From Codonopsis lanceolata (Eukaryota; Streptophyta; Magnoliopsida; Asterales; Campanulaceae): a stretch of DNA of 64,000 nucleotides. Under the pieces are notes generated by a model. It saw only the letters and a program-made list of their open reading frames with translations. It did not search any database and was not told the DNA's origin. The translations under genes were made by a program, and so were the position numbers. Of this stretch, positions 34,018 through 44,430 are shown one piece after another (position 1 is the first letter of the stretch; each line of letters begins with the position of its first letter). The stretch lies in the NCBI GenBank assembly GCA_013146195.2, contig CM028377.1:60346109-60410108 (forward strand). Reading direction: 5' to 3'.

Positions 34018-35034
34018 TTAACCATAAAATAGAGGTGGCGACTCTGTAACACATTTTTGAGTCCACAATTGAGGCCGGACGTATTTCACGCATTTGAATG
34101 TTTCAAAACCACCCGCTTTTCAATAGTGAGGGAAAGGTTAAAAACGGGCCACTCACAGTGGCGACTCTGCTGGGGACTTTATTGTTTTCTTTAAAACAAA
34201 AGACTTACGTTCTTTGGGGTTATCAATATGCTTGTTTTTTCCCTATTACATTTCTTTGGCTTCTTTTATGTATATAATTTTTAATATTTCAAAAAAAAAG
34301 TTTTCTTTCCTTTAATTCAGTGTTGTTTTTAAACATATTGGGATCTTTGTTGTTTTATTTTGGTATCGCTAACAATTTTGCAGGGGCTGAAAAAAAAACA
34401 GTTGATTATTTATCCTTTTCTCTTCTGAGAGGATTATCTGGAGGTACGTACTCATTTTATCCGTCGGGTCGCCCTTTTTTGTTGTTTGCTACACTCATTT
34501 TCCCTGTTACTCCACCTTTATAAAAAAAGGTCATCAAAAAGAAATTTTTTTTCCGTTAATCCAATTTTTGTTTGCATACATATTGAGATCTTTGTTGTTT
34601 TCCTTTGTTATCGCTAACAACCTTGCAGGGGCTGAAAAATAAAAGAATTGATTATTTATCATTTGCTTTCCTGAGAGGATTGTCCGGAGATACGTAATCG
34701 TCACATCTCATTTCAGGAATCGCAAAAAAAAAAGGTTTTCTAAAAACATCATGTGTAATATTTAGTTCATTTTCCTTTCAAAAAAAACTGTTTCTTTTCG
34801 CAAAAAAAATATAATCTTTTTTATAAAATAAATAAAAAAGATTTCATTTTCTCAAAAAAAAAAAAACTCTCTATTCTTTCAAATTAAAAAAAGAGGTTAC
34901 TTCAAAAAAAAAAAAAAATTCAGTTGACAAAGTTAAACTACGATGACATTAGCCTCGAAATCAGGAACGTAGGCAGCCTTCGGGTTCGGTCAAATTGTGA
35001 CTGCCCCAGATCTCGACGACCTTATTCCGCTAAT
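34018..35034 (+). mobile_element. LTR end, primer site and leader of a plus-strand Tat element
   Basis: At 34157 an LTR ends ...CACTCACA. It is followed by the primer site GTGGCGACTCTGCTGGGGA (34158-34176) and a leader of about 850 bp. The leader contains a tandem duplication with a shift of 245 bp: 'tattgggatctttgttg' at 34336 and 'tattgagatctttgttg' at 34581, each followed by 'cgctaacaa...gcaggggctgaaa' and 'ctgagaggatt'. It ends in A-rich runs (34780-34920). No gag follows, so this is a fragment in the orientation opposite to copies D and E. Confidence 0.6.
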
Positions 35035-36208
35035 GAAGGTGGGTGGTTTCAAAACCTTAAAGCGCATGGAATACGCTTGACCTCAATCGTGGACTCAAAA
35101 TGCGATTAACAGATTTGAAAAAAGGTTCGGAGGCTAAGTTACGAGGTGGGAAGGGGTTAGACACCCAACTCGCCCATTCGGTCTCAAAATAGTTTTTTTG
35201 CTAAAATATATATTTTTTTATTTAACAGATAAAATAAAATATTTAAATATACATATCTGTATCCATATTATTACAAACTTGCGGCAACCTCCTTCTTGGA
35301 GTTACAAATATATTTATAAAATTTTGGCCATAATAATGGTTATTTTTAGTGCTATTTCCTATAAAAATTCGGGCAGCATAACTGCTTATTTTTATTACAT
35401 CGGACCGATCTAAATAGCTTTTTTTAATAAATAAAACTTTAAATGACCTACCTTTTGAAGCTTGGGGGTTTTATCCCGTACCAACTAGCTTCTAAAAGAT
35501 TTTAGGTTGCGCTCGCTCTGTCCTTCCGGAAGAGGGAGTCTTTTTTGCTGCTTTTGCTGTTGCGGGAATTCGGGTGGAGTAACTGTTTCCGAAAGTTGCT
35601 TTTCGGCATCGGGATCCGGGCGGAGTAACTGCTTGTTTTTTTGATGTTGTTTGCTTGTTAACGGAGGAAATCAGGCAGAGCAACTACTTGCTTTTTGTGG
35701 ATTTGGCCGCTTGGTTTTGGTGTTTGGTGGAGATTTGGCGGAGGTTCGGAGCTAGAGGAATAAATCTCACAACGCACTGGGAGAAACTCACTGCGTAACT
35801 GTGGCGCTAACTGTGTAAACTGTCTCTGAATTTCTGAAGTCGGACGCCTCTATTTATAGGCTGGAGAAAGGATTCCTTCGTCATTAAGATTTCTCATTAT
35901 GTGCTTCATCGGCTTGTACCGTGCGCTTGAGAGATTGCACCAAAGAGAAACTGCTATAGTGCACAAAGCACTGTTGGGCGACACCCATGGAGACAGTGGG
36001 CGTGGCGCCAAGAGGCAATGTGGGCGACGCCTGGGTCCTTTTCTGGTGTCCTTTTGGCACTTAGGCCCCCTGCATTTCACTGTTTTACGCATCCTATTTT
36101 TGTTTTTTGTATTTTCGACCCTGTAACTTTACATTTATTAGCTTTTTAACAGGTCTTGATATTTCATGTTATGTTACATACCAGGGGTACGAAATTGGGG
36201 TGTCTACA
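35035..36208 (-). mobile_element. Tat-type LTR copy E (minus orientation), 5'-complete only
   Basis: It ends TGTCTACA at 36208, so on the minus strand it opens TGTAGACACC. It carries 'ggttcggaggctaagttacg' (35125), the 'ccttccgg(a/g)agagggagtc' block and a TATA box (35851-35858, minus). The minus-strand 3' end is missing at about 35035, where it meets the plus-strand fragment. It overlaps in content with copy D, so D and E are two different LTRs and not halves of one. Confidence 0.6.
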
Positions 36209-38060
36209 CAAATACTTTGATTTACTCTTCAAAAAAAAAGGAGGTGTTTTCTATGTGTTTTCTTTTTGTTTTACAAAACATGTAAAGACATGAAATCTCC
36301 TCACCATTATCCTTAATCTCCATCTTCAAAGTCTTCCCTCTTAACCTCTCACAAATGCATTACTATTTTATTATTGCATCATTCACTCTCGATCTCAAAT
36401 ACAATATCAGTAAATCCTACTTTAAGATGCCAAGATCTACCACTTCTATGAAAAAAGAGATTAAAAAAATAAAGAAAGAAGAAATAAAAAAAGACCGATA
36501 GGGAGTTAGGGAAGAAAGGAAAGCTAGGAAAACCAAGAAGTCAAGAAAGTAGAAAAGTCTGGAAAGCTGAGAAGTCAGAACTGGGGCTTTCAAACCACCC
36601 ATGGGTTTTTCTTTTGCTCATATTGATGCCTACAGCCTATCCTTGCAGAGTATGCTAACTAATCCATTTGGTCTTCGTTATTTCAAAAGTCCAACCAAGT
36701 CGTCATATCGAGCTTTCCAAAGGTATTTTTCTATATTCAAGTCTGGTAAATTCTTGTTTCTCATATATTAGCTTGTCGAGTCTTCTTCTTTATCTTTGAG
36801 CACCACCTATCACCGAAGTGTCTGTTAAATTGTAAGAAAAAATGATGACGAATCAACTCATGTAAAAACATGATAAAACTACACGAGTTGATAATGAGTC
36901 ATTTCAAAGATATGGATCCACAAACCATTAAAAACGTGAGTTCAATAAAAGCAACCTTCTATCTTGTTGAAATGTCATCTTCAACCCATTACAACCGAGC
37001 CATTAGTAACACACTGAAGGCTCTCCACCATATACAAAAACCCTTCCAAAATACCTCAACAAACCCACCAGTCACCAAAATTCTTCCAAAATAACTCAGC
37101 AAACGCACCATACACCAAAACCCTTCCAAAATACCTCAACAAACCCACCATACACCAAAACCCTTCCAAATACCTAAATAAATACACCATATACCAAAGC
37201 CTAACCATCTCTAAGATCCAGCTTCCCAAAACGAGGGCTACTCCACTCTTATATATATATCCACTAAGAGTGAGCACCTTTTTATCTCAAGAGTGAGAAG
37301 ACAAATATCTTTCACTCGCAACCAAAAAAAAAAAAAACCACACACTCTTGGACAACCCCATAACCCACAATTAAAACCAAAAGCCGATCTCCCAATACCT
37401 ACAACCATGTCCAAAAACCAATTTCTCATCCAAACTCACAGCCTAAAAGGCCAGCCAATGATTGCTTCTGATCGCCTTTCTGAAAATAACCAAATCCACA
37501 GCCCAAAAAGCCTTTGAACTAGAGCCCAATCAAATCCTCAACCCTAAAGTCAATCCAAAGACTTAAACATTATACCCTAACCTAGTTACCACCTATAGCT
37601 TTGTTTCAATCGGTTATAACGTGATCTGGGTCCAGGACAGAACTCTTTGCTAAAAAACATATAAAATCATCAAAAAAATAAATGTTATGCAGGGTCCATG
37701 AAACTTGTGATACTTGGCGATAAACTATGGATCGTGACTCTCTTTTTGTCTATTAGAGTCATCTATTTTTCTTTGAGCATACTCATTTCTGTCTCCTAGA
37801 AAAGTCCCTTCAAATCGAGTCTTTCTGGGTCTGTCACCAGTTAATCTTTTCAGGAACTTTCCCATCCCATTTTACAAAATTTGGTTCATCGAGTCATCCC
37901 GAGGCTTCTCCTGCCAAACTCATTAGATACATAAAGGCTCATCATCTCAAGAAACAACTGTGATTTCCATCTCCGCCTGAAGAAACGAAGAAGCTACAAA
38001 GGCATGATCCCTCAAGAATAAGTGATTTATCTTCACATGCATTTAAAGACCAACTTCCTA
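36209..38060. other. Non-coding internal stretch, probably of the plus-strand Tat remnant
   Basis: C/A-rich in places, no long frame. It lies between LTR copy E and the marker block at 38066, which normally lies just behind pol. No pol is present here, so pol was lost or the element never had it. The frames on either strand at 36870-37517 are low-complexity and repeat-derived. Confidence 0.35.
37025..37200. repeat. 40-bp tandem repeat, four copies
   Basis: Copies of 'cttccaaaatacctcaaca' start at 37043, 37083, 37123 and 37163, exactly 40 bp apart, each continuing with 'aacccaccatacaccaaaa'. The last copy has one deletion. Confidence 0.85.
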
Positions 38061-38065
38061 TGAGG

Positions 38066-38120
38066 TAAAGGCTCGCTAGGTTGAAAACCCGAAAGGGCGA
38101 CCTAGGCAAAAGTTAGAGTA
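38066..38120 (+). other. Pol-downstream marker block of the Tat family
   Basis: 'gctcgctaggttgaaaaccc' followed by 'gaaagggcgacctaggc' is the inverse of the block at 24627-24655. It shows that this remnant is in the plus orientation, and that the minus-strand gene that follows is antisense to it. Confidence 0.6.
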
Positions 38121-38625
38121 TAAAAAAAAAGAAAAAAATTGGTCTCTCTAAGGCATCAATTAGTAGGACTCACTAATCCTGATTGAATTTCTTTCTTGAA
38201 TGATGCACTAGTCAAATGACTGAAAAATAACCCTAAACGTCACCCACCTTCATCTCAAATATCACCATCAACTCCTATACTCATAACCCTTTAAAGCCAA
38301 CCAGAAACCACATCTCAAACTCTTATATTACATGTTTAAAGAAACGGATAACACACATGCGCATTCAAGAGTCCATTTTTTTGAAGAAGAAAAAAGATTC
38401 ATTCGCATGCTTTCATCTTTTGCTTGCATTCTTTTAGTGCATCTTATCAGGTCTTCTGTCGCATTAGCCCTTGGAAAAATACAAATGTTCTGCCAGCATC
38501 TCGCCAAGGACCTCTTCCCAAAGATTCTTAGTAGCATTATCAAAAACTACACAAGCTGATCATCGACAACATTCCACCACAAAGCTTCATAATCATTGCT
38601 TCTCCTATACTGGGATAAGCACATT

Positions 38626-40279
38626 TTAAAAAAAAATCGCATCGCTTTCCCTATTATGGGTTAAACTCATTTTTGAAAAGGAGCTTCGCTTTTCCAGCGG
38701 GTTTGTAGCCGTAGAATACGAAGGCCCGGCGACATCAGAAGCCCGTCTAGAGGGCACAGAATGTAATAATACCCTCCTAACAAAGTCATCATAAGACATG
38801 GAGGGATAAGCACCGATAGGAACAAGATACCGCGTCATGTATTCATAGTGATGAGGCATACTCTCCGGGGTAAGCATCCCTAGTGGAGGAGGTAGAGGTG
38901 CCACTGGTGGTGATCGAAGAAACGAATGATGTCTATGCACTCGATCCCCTAAATACGTGCAATAACGCATCACAGATCGTATTAAAATGTGACAGCGACT
39001 AGCTTCCACGGCAGCTAGATACACGCCAGTGAGCCCACTCCAAGGATAAAGATTCACTGATTACTTGCGGACTTGGAGCAAGAAAGTCCGAAGGACACCC
39101 ACATCAAAATGGGTTTCATGTTGAGGAGAAATCCTATTTGGGTTATTATACCCTAACAAATAAGGAGGAGCCTGAGGTAGCACTTCGCACTGAAAGGGCA
39201 TCCGCCTAAAAACAGAATAAAACCACACCTGCAAACAAAATTTCCTTTAACAAAAAGCTTGAAAAAAATATACATGCAAATACAAATACAAAGACAGTAA
39301 AATATAGTGATGGTATTTACCTCCCAAGCGATAGCAAAACCAGTCAGGTTGAACATCTCATTACGACAAGCCTGATCCTTGTAAGACAAATACTTATGTA
39401 GGACGGTCTTACGAATCCTAAATCCATAAGACGGAACCCCATTTAGGAATTCACGGGTCATAATAAATAAATAACATGTTATTAAATGTCACTAAACCAA
39501 GTCAGCCAAGATGGTTTAGACTTGGTACTTAAAGTTTAGCCAAGGGTTTAGGGTCTAACTCCCACAAGCCATTGAATATATATGTTTTGCACATTAATAT
39601 GAAGTTCCTCATTTTGTTCTGGTGCCCCTGCACTTTCAAGGTTTGCCACAAAAATTCTTATGTTTCCCACGCCTTACAGTTTATTCTTATCTTATAGGAG
39701 ACTACCTCTCCATGTAAATGTATAACTCAACCAGGCCAGCCTGTCCTCAATCATACCTCGAGACCTGATACAGGTCCCGAAGACAACTCAGCAATGATAC
39801 GTGCAAAGCGTAAGAAACATTTGCGAACAGAGTAGAGCCAAGAAAGAAGAACATAAATGTTCGGGCGACTCGCTCCACAGCCACATCATCGACATCATTA
39901 ACATAGCAAGCATTCGCCCGGAGCCGATCCCTTACGCTAGGAACGCGTATCTTATCACTACTGTTGTATATGGACTCAAAGCCCAAAAAATCATGAACCT
40001 CGTCGCTACGGAGCCTGAGCTCCAACTCAGGCACCAAACATATGCCACGCCTAGTGGGAACACCAGTGAAAGCAGCGAAATCAGTTGGCGTCATGGTCGC
40101 CTCCCCCCAAGCGAAATAAAAAGTTTGGATGATGTCCCACCAATACTCTCGCAACATCTCATGGATATTTAAGAAGCTAGGGAAGTTTCCCAACGCTCCT
40201 CAGAACGGAGCAAATCCTGTCTGGTTCACCAGATACCTTGCCCGAGGAGAAAAAGACTCATAAATCTCTTCCAGAAACT
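38626..40279 (-). pseudogene. Plant-mobile-domain-like gene, exons 2 onward (second copy)
   Basis: This is homologous to the gene at 19023-22060 but on the minus strand. An exon begins after the acceptor CTGCAG at 40280-40285 and carries EYWWDIIQTFYFAWGEATMT, then FTGVPTRRG and a helical part with VERVARTFMFFFLGSTLFAN. A further coding stretch (39461-39321) ends GFAIAWE at a GTAAAT donor. The next exon (from 39228, acceptor TTTGCAG) has NLYPWSGLTGVYLAAVEASR and YEYMTRYLVPIGAYPSMSYD. Damage is light: single stops near 40200, 39755 and 39063. Exon 1 lies far away at 52801-52660, because a complete Tat element (40547-51989) sits in intron 1. The intron between about 39745 and 39461 is not resolved. 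Confidence 0.65.
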
Positions 40280-40849
40280 CTGCAGTACAACATATACACA
40301 ACAAATCTCTCATAACATGAGAATAAATAAAAACAAACACAAATTTATATTCATAAATTTTACAAAAACATTTGCTACATAAACTCATACAACATCTCTT
40401 TCGTCTTTTGATGAGTAATACATTTACTAACTATCATACATCCTCTCTACCCACCAAAATGCTTTCTTGCATAAAGGTTGTTTTTATAACATACAAACAA
40501 TTAACATTTTCAATAAATAAATAAATTAATTGAACATTTTTCAACATGAGCTGCCCGGCCCAATTAGGCCCAAGCCAGGAGCCACGTGTCAACCGTGTAT
40601 AGCTTCCGAGCAAGCGAGCAATAATGTTACGCGAGCAATCAGGTAGCCTCTGTTTCGGCCAAGATAAATACTTGAGATGGGGGCTTAATTATGCGGGCAA
40701 CATTGACGAGCGGGCAACATTGCTCGCTCGCACCAAGTAAGTTACAAACAGTTGAGGGCATTGATGTCCGGAAAAGACTAAGATAAACATTGAGGGTGGT
40801 TACACCCGAGCAATAGTCCCGATTACAGGCCATGACAGTTTGCAGAGGA

Positions 40850-40955
40850 GTTAATGCCAGTCATGGGCAGTTAATCCCAATCATGGGCGGTTAACGCCAA
40901 TCATGGGCAGTTAATGCCAATCATGGGCAGTTATTCATGATTATGGGCAGTTATG
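40850..40955. repeat. 20-bp direct repeats upstream of the LTR TATA box
   Basis: Five to six tandem copies of 'gttaatgccaatcatgggca' with small variations, exactly 20 bp apart, and also present in the 3' LTR (51627-51735). The position just upstream of the TATA box suits enhancer-like sites, which is inference. Confidence 0.85.
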
Positions 40956-40966
40956 CCTCTGGCACA

Positions 40967-40974
40967 TATAAAAA
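40967..40974 (+). promoter_or_regulatory. LTR TATA box
   Basis: TATAAAAA directly after the 20-bp repeat cluster. Transcription would start near 41000, giving an R-U5 of about 210 bp. Confidence 0.65.
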
Positions 40975-41214
40975 CCTTGTCAGAATTCGGAGAGAGGTAT
41001 GCACAATCTTATTTTCCAGCCTAAACTCTGCCGAATTGTTTACTCTCTTGTGCTAATTCACACGCCGGAGGGCTTTTGCAGGGAGTGCCCCTGCCCAGTT
41101 CACGTTTGTTCTTTGGTATTTCAGAGTTGGGCTCAGAGGATCTACAAACACGTTGAAAGCCAGGTGTTTAGATTGGGCTGTTTAGTGGGTCCAGATTATC
41201 TTGGACGCATCAGT

Positions 41215-41232
41215 TGGTTCCGTTGCCGGGAA
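41215..41232 (+). other. Primer-binding site, tRNA-Asp-like
   Basis: TGGTTCCGTTGCCGGGAA starts 3 nt after the LTR end. It differs at three positions from TGGCGCCGTTGCCGGGGA, the tRNA-Asp complement used by several plant gypsy elements. Confidence 0.7.
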
Positions 41233-41290
41233 ACGAGTTTTCACGGCATTAAAAGTTCAGTTAGACATTTTTTATTTTTAAGTCTTATTT

Positions 41291-43300
41291 ATGGCGGAGA
41301 ACGGAGTTAATGGTGGTGGCAGCAGTCGCAGAGAGGAGGCACATCAGAATCACAGCCTCAATCAGGCTGCCGGGAGTAATGTCCCTCCACCCCATGATGC
41401 ACGTCACCAGTTGAATCAGAGGCGTGGGGTTGAATCGATGGCCAGAAGCGCTGAGGCTGCAGCCGGTTTAGCCCATGAATTTCGAGAAGAAGCTTTACGC
41501 CAAAGAGCCATCTATCTCGGTCAGATGCATCAACTCAACTTACAAATGATTGCTATGGGCAAACCACCATTGCCCATCGAGTTGGATCCATTGCCAACTC
41601 TGTTGGCACCGGGTCAGGCTGCTGGTGTTTCACGCACGGGGGGAAATCCGATGCATCCTTGGTTGTACATTCCCAACCACGCGAGCATGATTCTAAGCGT
41701 AATGATCAACCGGAGGGAAGTAAGGCCAGTCATAGGGTTATCCCTAGTGTTCATTCAAGGTTGGGACCTCGAGTTGGTGAGGATTCAGCTCAGTCACGTC
41801 GTCGCCGGCGCTCACCTACACCGCAAAGGTCGCATGCTCGCAGACGTCGTTCGCCCTCACCGCGGCGTTCTCGTGCATACAGCCGCCGCTCACGATCACC
41901 CAGGGGTTCTTATGCTCGGAGGCAAAGGACTCCTTCTCCCAGGCGGTCTCATCAATCAGCTGCACCTATTGCACAGCTCGCTGGGGCACCTCAGGGACAG
42001 GTGGCGCAGGCCGTGGGGGCTCCACAAGCCATTGCGGCTATGGGACCCCCACAGGCCCCTCCTATGCCTGTAGTACAGCCTCAGCTTGGGGGTGGTTTGC
42101 CTGCAACCATTAACATGCACGATTTTGAGGAGTTGAAGCGCCGGATGGAAGCACAGGAACAAGGCAAGGCTCTAGATGGGAATTTTGGGTACATCTGCGT
42201 TAGCCAGGTGGATCGAGAATGCACCACCGGTAGCGGGGTTGATTTTTCCCAACATTAAGGAATATACGGGCAAAACTAAAGCTAGGGCGGTTGATGTCTT
42301 TTGAGTCCCAGTTGGCTTGGTGACTTGATGAAGCGTTGAAAATTAGAGCTTTTGTTGGTGCCTTGCAAGGAAAGGCTCTAGCTTGGATGGGTGCGTTACC
42401 ACGACGCTCGATTAATAATTGGGCGGATTTGCGAGTAAAATTCCTGGCCGATTTTGGGACTGCCGGTTCATTAGCAAAAACAAGGGCTGATTTGTCTAAG
42501 GTTAAGCAGGGTGCACATGAATCAACGGCGAGTTACCTTGAGAGGTTTACCAAGGTTCTCGAGCAAGTTCCAGGCTTGACCGAGCAAGAGGTCACGTTGT
42601 GTTTTGAAACGGGATTGTTAGAAGGAGAAGGCGGTTTGCGGTCAGAATTGAGTATGCGTGAACCGAAGACACAGGCAGAGATGCTCATGCGAGCACAGAA
42701 GTGGTCTTATTGGTGAGGCAGCGAAGAAGGAAAAGAAGAAAGAGATGAAGGCTGCGGGGGCTAAGGAAATGGCCGAGCGGGGAAGTGGCGGTTATAACAA
42801 GAGTAAGTCTCGGTATGATCGGCCGAAAGAGTTTCTTCGAGAGTCAGATTTGACCCCGCTCAATACATTGCGAGGATATCATGTCGAGATTAGAAACGAG
42901 CTTCCCAATCCACCTCGTATGAATCCAAATACAGCTGGAGAGAGGGATCAGACGAAGAGGTGTGCCTATCATGACGATTATGGGCACACCACGGAAGAAT
43001 GCTGGCCGTTGAAAAAGGCCATTCAGAAGTTAATCAATGAGGGGCGGTTAGACCGCTTCAAGCGAGATGCAGGCAATAGGGGGAATGCTCCTAGGCGGGA
43101 GGCTCCACCTATTAGGGGGGTTATCAATGTCATAATGGATGAAGAGCTCACTCCAACACAGCTGGGCAAGCAAATCTATTCCTTGTCAAAAGTGGTGGAT
43201 CGCCCAACAACTTTGCAAGATGGAGAACCAGGCTATCAGTTTACTCGCAGTGAGTTGGCGAGTAATGTTGCTGCGGCGATCGTTGATTGTCTCGGCCGTT
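41291..43300 (+). pseudogene. Gag of the Grande-like element
   Basis: The start ATG (41291) opens MAENGVNGGGSSRREE. The frame then changes near 41655 into an Arg-Ser-rich stretch (residues such as RRRRSPSPRRSRAYSRRSRS). It changes again to the capsid part (42336-42716) with FVGALQGKALAWMGALPRRS, LADFGTAGSLAKTRADLSKV and REPKTQAEMLMRAQKWS. The third part (42658-43332) ends in the zinc-knuckle-like RCAYHDDYGHTTEECWPLKK. So there are three frames and at least two frameshifts. Gag would coat element RNA. The Arg-Ser-rich segment is unusual and resembles splicing-factor RS domains; this is resemblance only. Confidence 0.75.
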
Positions 43301-43847
43301 GGTTGATGGTTGGGTCGTGCACAGAATACTAGTGGATACTGGAGCATGCCGGGATGTGATGTATTATTCCTGCTTTCAGGGGTTGGAGTTGAGCGATGAT
43401 CGCCTGAAGCCGTATGCTAGGGCCTTAGAGGGTTTCACAAATCATAAGGTCAGAAAGGGTACTATCGAGCTGGAGATGTTCATTGGTGAGGGGCTCAGAA
43501 CCCGGGTTGAAAAGATTACCTTTATGGTAATCGACTTGAAATCTCCTTACAACATTATTTTGGGCGTACCGAGCATGACTAAGTTTCAGATGGTCGCGTC
43601 AATCCCGCACCAGAGAGCCAAATTTTATACCGATCAAGGAGTGGGAGTATTGCGGAGTCAACCGCGAGCAGTGCTTGAATATGTTCGGGATACGCAGAGA
43701 AAGAAGCAGAAGTTGACCTTGGAAGATGGCGAGCAAAAGGTTACTATTAGTACCAAGGAAACTTCTCATGTATTTGTAGGACCATCGGTGGTAGCGATGA
43801 GTGCAGGGAGGATTTGGAAATGGAAGCAAGCTCCATGCCGACATTGA
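43287..43847 (+). CDS. Aspartic protease of the Grande-like element
   Basis: This open frame overlaps the end of gag. It has the active-site block HRILVDTGACRDVMYY with an intact D-T-G, and the later block YNIILGVPSMTKFQMVAS followed by HQRAKFYTDQGVGVLRSQ. This is the best-preserved enzymatic part of the element. It probably functioned inside the polyprotein, not from its own ATG. Confidence 0.75.
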   Translation: MSRPLVDGWVVHRILVDTGACRDVMYYSCFQGLELSDDRLKPYARALEGFTNHKVRKGTIELEMFIGEGLRTRVEKITFMVIDLKSPYNIILGVPSMTKFQMVASIPHQRAKFYTDQGVGVLRSQPRAVLEYVRDTQRKKQKLTLEDGEQKVTISTKETSHVFVGPSVVAMSAGRIWKWKQAPCRH

Positions 43848-44430
43848 AGTCGGGGGAGACAAGTCAAAATGAAGAGGATGCAGCAGTGGTCACTGCTCGA
43901 ATAGAGGTTGAGGTTCCATCTCTGCCGTCAGTGCATGTCTTAGGGCGTGGCGAGAAGAGGTGGCCGAGGAAGGTATTAACAATCCTTTGCCGACATTGAC
44001 GTCGGGGGGATTTGACGAGCCAGATGAGGTCGTTGACCCTGTTGATGAATCTTTGCCAGCATCCATGTCTGAGGAGCCAGTTGAGGCTATGGAGGTAGAC
44101 CAGCTCGACAAAGTTGAGGATCGAGCTGAGAAGGATGAAAAAGTGGAGTGTGATACGCTCCAAATGCGAGATGAGCCAGAGTTTACGGCTCAAGACGAGC
44201 TAGAAGAGATAGTCATCAATCCAGACTATCACGAGCAGAAGATCAAGATTGGTCGAGCTTTGACGGTAGAAGCAAGGGAAAGCCTAATTAAGCAAGCTGC
44301 GGGGCAGATGCGGATATCTTCGCTTGGCGACGGAGGACATGCAAGGGGTGGCGAGGATGTGGCCTTGCATCGGTTGAATGTTGATCGGCTTATCGGCCAA
44401 TCCGGCGGCGACCACGGGTTTATTCGGTAG
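43848..44430 (+). CDS. Acidic pro-RT linker
   Basis: Two overlapping frames (43814-43999 and 43960-44430) code an acidic stretch with DEVVDPVDESLPASMSEEPV, then DELEEIVINPDYHEQKIKIG, which precedes RT in Tat elements. The nucleotide word 'gccgacattgaagtcggggg' at 43837 recurs as 'gccgacattgacgtcggggg' at 43990. It has no catalytic motif. Confidence 0.5.

Larger units (their letters stand above)
40547..41212 (+). repeat. 5' LTR of the Grande-like element, 666 bp
   Basis: It begins TGAGCTGCCCGG and ends GGACGCATCA. It holds a cluster of 20-bp repeats (40850-40955), a TATA box at 40967 and a long frame at its 3' part that is not a gene. It differs from the 3' LTR by about six or seven substitutions and several small indels, by my count. 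Confidence 0.92.

Noticed and set aside
36870..37517. Small protein genes around the 40-bp repeat
   Set aside because: The frames follow the repeat phase and run in opposite directions over the same DNA.
40850..40955. CRISPR-like array
   Set aside because: The 20-bp units follow each other without spacers, lie in an LTR, and the genome is a plant's.
40999..41310. 103-codon frame in the LTR 3' part (repeated at 51776-52027)
   Set aside because: It is identical in both LTRs only because they are duplicates; it crosses the primer site and has no domain.
41659..42258. Stand-alone SR splicing factor gene
   Set aside because: The Arg-Ser segment lies between gag parts in the right order and is flanked by frameshifts; it has no RNA-recognition domain.
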